Assembly: GCA_002502215.1 (NCBI GenBank)
Contig: DAPT01000123.1
Span: 32,624-44,094 of the forward strand
Reading direction: 5' to 3'
Length of the DNA: 11,471 bases
From: Euryarchaeota archaeon UBA124
Lineage (GTDB): Archaea > Thermoplasmatota > Poseidoniia > Poseidoniales > Poseidoniaceae
Positions 7,213 through 11,471 of this stretch are shown here, one piece after another; positions within the stretch are counted from its first letter, which is position 1; each line of letters opens with the position of its first letter. The notes beneath the pieces are model-generated. The model worked only from the letters and a program-made list of their open reading frames with translations, did no database searches and was not told the DNA's origin. The translations under genes and the position numbers were made by a program.

Positions 7213-7703
7213 ATGCGAGCACGCCATGTTGCTGCTGAAAACAAGACAATCAATCCAACGGCATACACAGGCTCCCAGTTCATGGCAGTCTCCATTGACT
7301 GGCTTGAGGACGTGTTCGTTGAGTTGCTTGGTTGATCATCCATCGGTGCTTCAACATCGAGGACGGTTACAGAGCCAAGCATTCCTACCGACTCATGAGG
7401 TTCGCAGAAAAAGTTGTACGTTCCTGCAGAATCGTAGTCAAAGACATGCCCAAAATCCAAATCACGCTCTGGATCGCCTGAATCAAACACACCGTTCTCT
7501 TCAACCGAGTTGTGAGGCAATGCTTGTCCGCCCCAAACGAATCGTAGCGTATCACCTTCGTTAAGGGTCACCGTTGATGGGTTGAACCGAAGATTGGTAC
7601 TGTCAACCGTCACGACGTAGGTTTCCGTTTCTTGTTCCGGCTCGAGACCAAGATTTCCTTGGAGAACGAGAAGAAGTACCGTGATTGCAATGGCTGCCCG
7701 CAT
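7203..7703 (-). CDS. Membrane-anchored cupredoxin (plastocyanin/halocyanin-like)
   Basis: This 166-residue blue-copper protein carries electrons outside the membrane. An N-terminal signal segment (AIAITVLLLVLQG) is followed by one cupredoxin domain, about 28-116, with type-1 copper ligands His64 (LPHNS), Cys100, His103 and Met108 (FFCEPHESVGMLG). A Ser/Thr/Asn linker leads to a C-terminal helix (146-159) and a basic end (WRARIYD), giving an outward domain with a cytoplasmic tip. I start it at 7703, not at the in-frame ATG 7724, because the latter overlaps the TATA box and would put MLQELTY before the signal peptide. There is no lipobox Cys, unlike many halocyanins. Redox partner unknown. It is convergent with the exporter; the two stop regions overlap by 10 bases. 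Confidence 0.9.
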   Translation of the reverse strand: MRAAIAITVLLLVLQGNLGLEPEQETETYVVTVDSTNLRFNPSTVTLNEGDTLRFVWGGQALPHNSVEENGVFDSGDPERDLDFGHVFDYDSAGTYNFFCEPHESVGMLGSVTVLDVEAPMDDQPSNSTNTSSSQSMETAMNWEPVYAVGLIVLFSAATWRARIYD

Positions 7704-7722
7704 GTATGTTAATTCCTGCAGC

Positions 7723-7732
7723 ATTATATGAA
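7723..7732 (-). promoter_or_regulatory. TATA box for the cupredoxin gene
   Basis: The minus strand reads TTCATATAAT, centred about 24 bases upstream of the ATG at 7703, which implies a leaderless transcript and decides the start choice. It lies just downstream of the RNase P RNA 3' end, so the two genes have separate promoters. Confidence 0.6.
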
Positions 7733-7742
7733 CAACTGTTCA
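7729..7742. promoter_or_regulatory. Palindrome TGAACA-AC-TGTTCA overlapping the cupredoxin promoter
   Basis: Two perfect 6-base arms separated by AC abut and partly overlap the TATA box on its upstream side, where the archaeal TFB element sits. A protein bound here would block initiation, so it is a candidate operator. No regulator gene is in the window. Confidence 0.35.
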
Positions 7743-7757
7743 AGGTTTGAGAACAAT

Positions 7758-8065
7758 GTGGAGGGAGTGAGGAGTAAGCCCCTTTTTGTTGCCGTTCGGT
7801 GACCGCATTCAACTAAGCATCCTACCTGTCCCTGTGCGTGCAGCATAAGCGGGACGATTTGGACTTGCTCCAGTGGGGTTGCTCGTTCCATCGACATTCA
7901 GGCAACCTCCGTCTTTCAACATCATTGTACACACCTGGTATCGTATCGTTTCTGTGGCATTGACCTGACCATCTCTGATCTTTCACTTCTGTGAACCACC
8001 TGCACTATGGAGAGGGGACTTTCCTCAGAGTCGAACTCTGTCAGCGGTCCTCTCACTCCCTCCAC
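7758..8065 (-). ncRNA. rnpB: RNase P RNA, archaeal type
   Basis: This is the catalytic RNA of RNase P, which trims tRNA 5' leaders. Read on the minus strand, the 5' end (8065-8052) and 3' end (7771-7758) pair perfectly over 14 bp as helix P1, with GGAGGGAGTGAG at its core. A CAGAG/CTCTG hairpin (8040-8026) precedes GAGGAAAGTCCCC (8026-8014), the universal CR-I. Its partner GGGGCTTAC near the 3' end (7782-7774) makes helix P4: AAG-CCCC pairs with GGGGCTT, leaving the conserved bulged U (8018). GGAGCAAGTCCAAAT (7871-7857) is the conserved CR-IV block, CACAGAAACGATAC near 7955 matches the CR-II/III area, and GGTAGGATGCTTAG precedes the 3' domain. The length of about 308 bases fits. It fills the 400-base stretch without a protein gene; ends are set by P1 and may be off by a few bases. 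Confidence 0.92.
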
Positions 8066-8083
8066 GTGGCTGTCAATCAACTT

Positions 8084-8092
8084 CCATATGAA
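8084..8092 (-). promoter_or_regulatory. TATA-like box for the RNase P RNA gene
   Basis: The minus strand reads TTCATATGG in the 37-base gap between the stop of the large surface-protein gene and the RNA 5' end, about 23 bases upstream of the P1 start. The position is right for archaeal initiation, though the box is weak. Confidence 0.45.
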
Positions 8093-8102
8093 CCCATCAG
8101 AT

Positions 8103-11100
8103 TCACTGGTAAGGGTTCTGACCGACGTCAGCACCTTGCTGTTGGCCACCGTATGGGCCAGCTGCTTGCTGTTGTTCAATCACAGGAAGGGTTTGCTCAG
8201 CTTGTTGCAAACGCTGTGCAAGTTTGGGATTCGTACGCTTCTGAGGCTCGGTTGGTCGAAGTCCGAACACGAGTAATCCAACAAGGACGAGGCTCAAAAC
8301 AACCAACACGCCCAGAACCACTGGGTTGACTTCCGAAACGGTGCCCATGAATCCTTCACTTTCAGCTTCCTTTACTCGAAGTGTTGGTGTTTGGAGGGTT
8401 TCCGAACCCAAAATTTGGACTTCGAGCCACATCGTTCCCGTCCGTGATGGAACCCATGCACCCTCATACACCGTCGTCGTACCTGGCGCAACTTCGAGTT
8501 GACGTGCATCCACTCGTGTTCGAGCGCCGTTTGACTCAACCAATTCAAGAACGATCTGCACATTGCCGTCAGCATTTCCGTTGTTGATGATGGCTGCAGT
8601 TATTTCAACCGGCTCATCGACCCGTATACTGTCACCACCATACTTCACGGACGGTTTCCCAACAAAGGTGAACTCTGGAACGCGTTGTTCCAAATCCCAA
8701 ATATGGAACGGAGCATCGATGTCGTTGAAATCTTCTGCAAATGCATTTCCAGCCATGTCTTCGCCCGTTACCCAAATGCGCAGTTCGAGTGGTTCGGTGC
8801 GATCAGATTCCGAGACAATGTCATCGATGTTAAGAACCGCAGCGATCGGGATTTGCTCGCCAAAGGCTCGGCCACCCAAGAGCTCCATGTTGATTTGTCC
8901 ATCGTACATCGCTGCAACGTTTAGCCCCAATCCTGCTGGATGAATTGCATAGTTGAGGACCAAGGTGTCCGGATTCAGTTGCTCCATTTCTCGAACCGTG
9001 AGTTGAATCTCCAAATCGGACCATGCGGTTTCTAAGAGAACATCCTGTGTTCCTGGTAAACGGATGTCCATGAGTATTGGAGCCTGCTTGTCAACGAAGA
9101 TGGTCGTAATTGGTTCTTCACCCAACCCTCGCAAGATCGCCCCACTTGGAGGGTTGTACATTGTTAGGAACAAACCATGCTCTCCTGCTTGTTCTGGAAC
9201 ATTTCTTGCAAAACTGAAATTTCCATATGTTTCAACGACCGACTCCTCTCCGTTGATTTGCATCAAAACATCAAGGGATTGCTCGATGGTCCGCATGCTT
9301 CTGTACCAAACCAATTCTCCTTGGTACTCCATGATCGAATCCTCCGAGGCATAAGCGCCCACGGAAGTCACCTCTTGCATATCGATCAAATGCTTGGATT
9401 GTGATGCATCAAGCGCCAATTCACCACTGTACCGCCAAGTTGCATCGTACAATGGAACCACCACGGTTTGGCCGAGGCGGTCAGTGAGTTGCATTGACGG
9501 TGTTCGAATGAAACTTGGGTCTGGGTCAAAGCCCCACTCGATGCTAAAGTTTGCCACAAATGCCCCCTGCTCTGAGAAGACGCCATCTCCATTAACAATC
9601 GAGCAAGATTCAACGTCGATGTAGACGTGATTCGTGTAGCACTGTTCATTCTCAGCCAACCAATAGATGATGGCAGAATCGGATTCTGTCGAACCAAGGT
9701 TGAGTTCGATGAAATCAATATCGGAAACACCGTTCCTATCCCAAATCGGGATTTGCAAGACGTTCGCTTCACCCGGATGCAGCCAACCGTCACCGTTGCC
9801 CCATACAAGATCAAATTCTGTTCCAAAGGAGGGCGTTCCATCGGAGCGAATTTGAACATTGAACAACGGTGTGCTTGCACTTCCGCCTTCAATCATGATG
9901 TTCCCTGCCCCGTCTGAAACGGACAACCATCCTTGAACAAATTCTCCATCAGGTGCTTGCGACGTGTCCAGTGTAAGCGAAAACTCACCTATGGTTGACA
10001 GCATGTCATCGGGCTTTTCAAGCAGGTATGTTTGGACCTCATCCTCATCGACCATCTTGTTCATGTTTGTATCATCGATCCATGATCGCCAAACATGGGC
10101 CTCTGCGTGATGAGGGAGCGATGGGCTGTCACCGATAATGAAGTTGATTTCTGTTGCTGGCGAGGCGTCGCGATGATCGAATGCATCCACGTCCATTCCA
10201 ATCAACATAGGTGCAATGGAGTCCATGATAAAGTTCGCAACAGGGTTGACTTCGTAGGCCACACCTTGACCCGCAACCGGGGTAACCTCAATCTCCATCT
10301 CGAGACTGTTTGCATTTGACGGCACACTGTAGATAATCGACGCTACGCCGTTGAGAATCAAACTGGTTGATCCTTTGTCTTGTCCATCAACAAGCAAGCG
10401 TACCTGTGCTTGACCGGTTCGAGGAACAGCAGCATCCACACCTTCGAATCCAAGATAGGCATTGACGGTCACAAACGTACCTTGGACAAGCGATGCTGAG
10501 GATGCATCGGTTTCCACACCGGACTGCGATTCAATGGTAAATCGCTTGAGCGATACGTCGTTCTCAACACCGTTTGCGTGACCTAGACCAAAGACGTGAT
10601 TCAGTGGCAAAGTTGGACCTGTTGGGCTAACGAGCATAACGTTGAGCGAGGCATAAGGCTCATCGTTCCAACTTACAGGCATCTGGAAGGTGTGGGTAAA
10701 CTGTACAAAGGAACCGGATGCTGTCATCTTGATTTCTCCGTTGGCGTCGATGTCACTCCATCCCAATGCATATCCAGATTGTTGACAGTTTGCAACGGCT
10801 GCCCCTATAAGCGGCAGGACCGCTGTTCCACACAGAACCTTGGACTCACCGTTTGGACCTCGAAGAGCAAACTCAACGCTCCATCCGTTGTTTTTGACGT
10901 ACGCTTCTCCGTCCAAGACACCGAGCGGAGAGAGGTCGAAAATCGAATCGACCGTGATCCAATCGGTTGATGGCGTAAGCGTATCAACAGGGGGAGTGAT
11001 TGTAATGGAGACAGGATTCAACGTTGGCGACGAGCTGACGCTGTTGATTGTCAGCTTGAGCGAACCAGAGGACATCATGCGTACGGGGAGACGAACCTCT

Positions 11101-11471
11101 TTGATACCACCAATTGCCACAACGGAACTGAGTTCTTGGTTGAGACTTTGGACAAGTGGAGAATTTGCAGCCAAATTGAGATTGAGGGAGGCATCGTATG
11201 GAGCAAATATACCGCACATGGTTACGTCTGCTGTTGATTGTGACGAGCCGATGGTTATGCTGACACGAGACATGGGCAACCCAAGGATGCCTCGATCGTC
11301 CGTAGCGTTGGATAAGGCATTGTTCAGGGCACCCAACTCGTTTGATGAGAATTCGACATAGGATGCGGTTTGGAAGTTCGCAAACCCTCGGTTGGTGACA
11401 TCTGAACCTGCAATCTTGATGTTCATGTAAGGGGATTTCATTTCACTTGAAGAGGAAACAGTGAATCCAAA
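8103..11471 (-). CDS. Very large surface protein with CARDB-like domain and C-terminal membrane anchor, C-terminal part
   Basis: At least 1122 residues are encoded, and the frame stays open through the right edge. The first ATG in the window (11441) has no signal peptide and ten codons precede it without a stop, so the true start lies beyond. Numbering from that Met, most of the protein is beta-rich, with repeated immunoglobulin-like segments often containing D-APxL/M turns (409-413, 785-790). An EF-hand-like calcium loop sits at 457-468 (D-N-N-M-D-E spacing), and GNGDGWLHPGE (548-558) is another acidic turn of a type seen in surface proteins. A CARDB-like adhesion domain spans about 935-1012 (VEITAAIINNGNADG). 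A single helix at about 1039-1060 is followed by a cytoplasmic tail rich in Gln, Gly and Pro. Probably an envelope or adhesion protein; exact role unknown. Confidence 0.85.
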   Translation of the reverse strand, partial: FGFTVSSSSEMKSPYMNIKIAGSDVTNRGFANFQTASYVEFSSNELGALNNALSNATDDRGILGLPMSRVSITIGSSQSTADVTMCGIFAPYDASLNLNLAANSPLVQSLNQELSSVVAIGGIKEVRLPVRMMSSGSLKLTINSVSSSPTLNPVSITITPPVDTLTPSTDWITVDSIFDLSPLGVLDGEAYVKNNGWSVEFALRGPNGESKVLCGTAVLPLIGAAVANCQQSGYALGWSDIDANGEIKMTASGSFVQFTHTFQMPVSWNDEPYASLNVMLVSPTGPTLPLNHVFGLGHANGVENDVSLKRFTIESQSGVETDASSASLVQGTFVTVNAYLGFEGVDAAVPRTGQAQVRLLVDGQDKGSTSLILNGVASIIYSVPSNANSLEMEIEVTPVAGQGVAYEVNPVANFIMDSIAPMLIGMDVDAFDHRDASPATEINFIIGDSPSLPHHAEAHVWRSWIDDTNMNKMVDEDEVQTYLLEKPDDMLSTIGEFSLTLDTSQAPDGEFVQGWLSVSDGAGNIMIEGGSASTPLFNVQIRSDGTPSFGTEFDLVWGNGDGWLHPGEANVLQIPIWDRNGVSDIDFIELNLGSTESDSAIIYWLAENEQCYTNHVYIDVESCSIVNGDGVFSEQGAFVANFSIEWGFDPDPSFIRTPSMQLTDRLGQTVVVPLYDATWRYSGELALDASQSKHLIDMQEVTSVGAYASEDSIMEYQGELVWYRSMRTIEQSLDVLMQINGEESVVETYGNFSFARNVPEQAGEHGLFLTMYNPPSGAILRGLGEEPITTIFVDKQAPILMDIRLPGTQDVLLETAWSDLEIQLTVREMEQLNPDTLVLNYAIHPAGLGLNVAAMYDGQINMELLGGRAFGEQIPIAAVLNIDDIVSESDRTEPLELRIWVTGEDMAGNAFAEDFNDIDAPFHIWDLEQRVPEFTFVGKPSVKYGGDSIRVDEPVEITAAIINNGNADGNVQIVLELVESNGARTRVDARQLEVAPGTTTVYEGAWVPSRTGTMWLEVQILGSETLQTPTLRVKEAESEGFMGTVSEVNPVVLGVLVVLSLVLVGLLVFGLRPTEPQKRTNPKLAQRLQQAEQTLPVIEQQQAAGPYGGQQQGADVGQNPYQ

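Noticed and set aside
7187..7564. Plus-strand frame of 125 codons
   Set aside because: It runs antisense to the cupredoxin, whose copper ligands and signal peptide are clear; the plus-strand product has no domain character.
8026..8040. GTTCGA-like sequence suggesting a tRNA T-arm
   Set aside because: No acceptor stem or anticodon arm fits; it is a hairpin next to CR-I in the RNase P RNA.
7760..8063. Perfect 12-14 base inverted repeat 290 bases apart, first considered as mobile-element ends
   Set aside because: It is helix P1 of the RNase P RNA; there is no transposase or target duplication between the arms.
7922..8329. Overlapping open frames on both strands (for example 7991-8329 + and 7922-8179 -)
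   Set aside because: They lie over the RNase P RNA gene and the end of the large surface-protein gene, lack plausible start signals and encode no recognisable domain.
9386..9892. Minus-strand frame of 168 codons in another frame of the large gene
   Set aside because: It overlaps entirely with the frame that continues for over 1100 residues; its composition is not protein-like.
10840..11361. Plus-strand frame of 173 codons inside the large surface-protein gene
   Set aside because: It is the antisense shadow of a long, domain-bearing minus-strand frame and has no start signals of its own.
11439..11441. ATG at 11441 as the real start of the large surface protein
   Set aside because: The frame is open upstream to the window edge, no signal peptide follows the ATG and the sequence reads like the middle of a beta-rich domain.

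Overview
The window looks archaeal, most like a marine Thermoplasmatota / Marine Group II type euryarchaeon. This rests on the genes and signals present, not on a database match. Support comes from an RNase P RNA on the minus strand, TATA-like boxes about 23-28 bases upstream of start codons with little or no leader, a small blue-copper protein with a C-terminal anchor, a single-subunit archaeal-type RND exporter, a DPM1-like glycosyltransferase, and several large acidic, calcium-motif-rich surface proteins held by one C-terminal membrane helix. Base composition looks even across the window, and I see no insertion sequence, integrase, tRNA or CRISPR array.

Layout. Positions 1-2216 (+) hold the 3' part of a kexin/subtilisin-type protease with a P-domain, thrombospondin type-3 repeats, three MopE-like metal-binding motifs and a C-terminal membrane anchor. 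Convergent to it, 2239-2766 (-) is an unrecognised three-helix membrane protein. Across a divergent intergenic region, 2922-3173 (+) is a small basic-tailed unknown protein. A noncoding stretch with a perfect 13-bp hairpin and a strong TATA box leads into a likely two-gene operon: a family-2 glycosyltransferase (3329-4258) and a 968-residue RND/MMPL-type exporter (4306-7212). The exporter's end overlaps by 10 bases the end of a convergent gene for an anchored cupredoxin (7203-7703, -). The roughly 400 bases without a protein gene upstream of the cupredoxin contain the RNase P RNA gene (about 7758-8065, -). The right end, 8103-11471 (-), is the C-terminal part of a very large surface protein with a CARDB-like domain and an EF-hand-like loop; its start lies outside the window.

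How the genes relate. Most protein genes here act at or outside the cell membrane: a secreted protease, a metal-binding redox protein, a lipid-linked sugar synthase, a lipid or solute exporter and a large surface protein. Acidic DxDxDG-type calcium motifs recur in three of them, including the outward loop of the exporter. The glycosyltransferase and exporter are close enough to be co-transcribed and may act on the same envelope lipid or glycan, but that is inference. RNase P RNA is a housekeeping gene with its own promoter. I found no clear new defence or mobile system. The points most worth checking are the unannotated-looking RNase P RNA, the composite 94-residue repeat in the protease, the calcium-type insert in the exporter, and the regulatory hairpins around the small gene and the glycosyltransferase.
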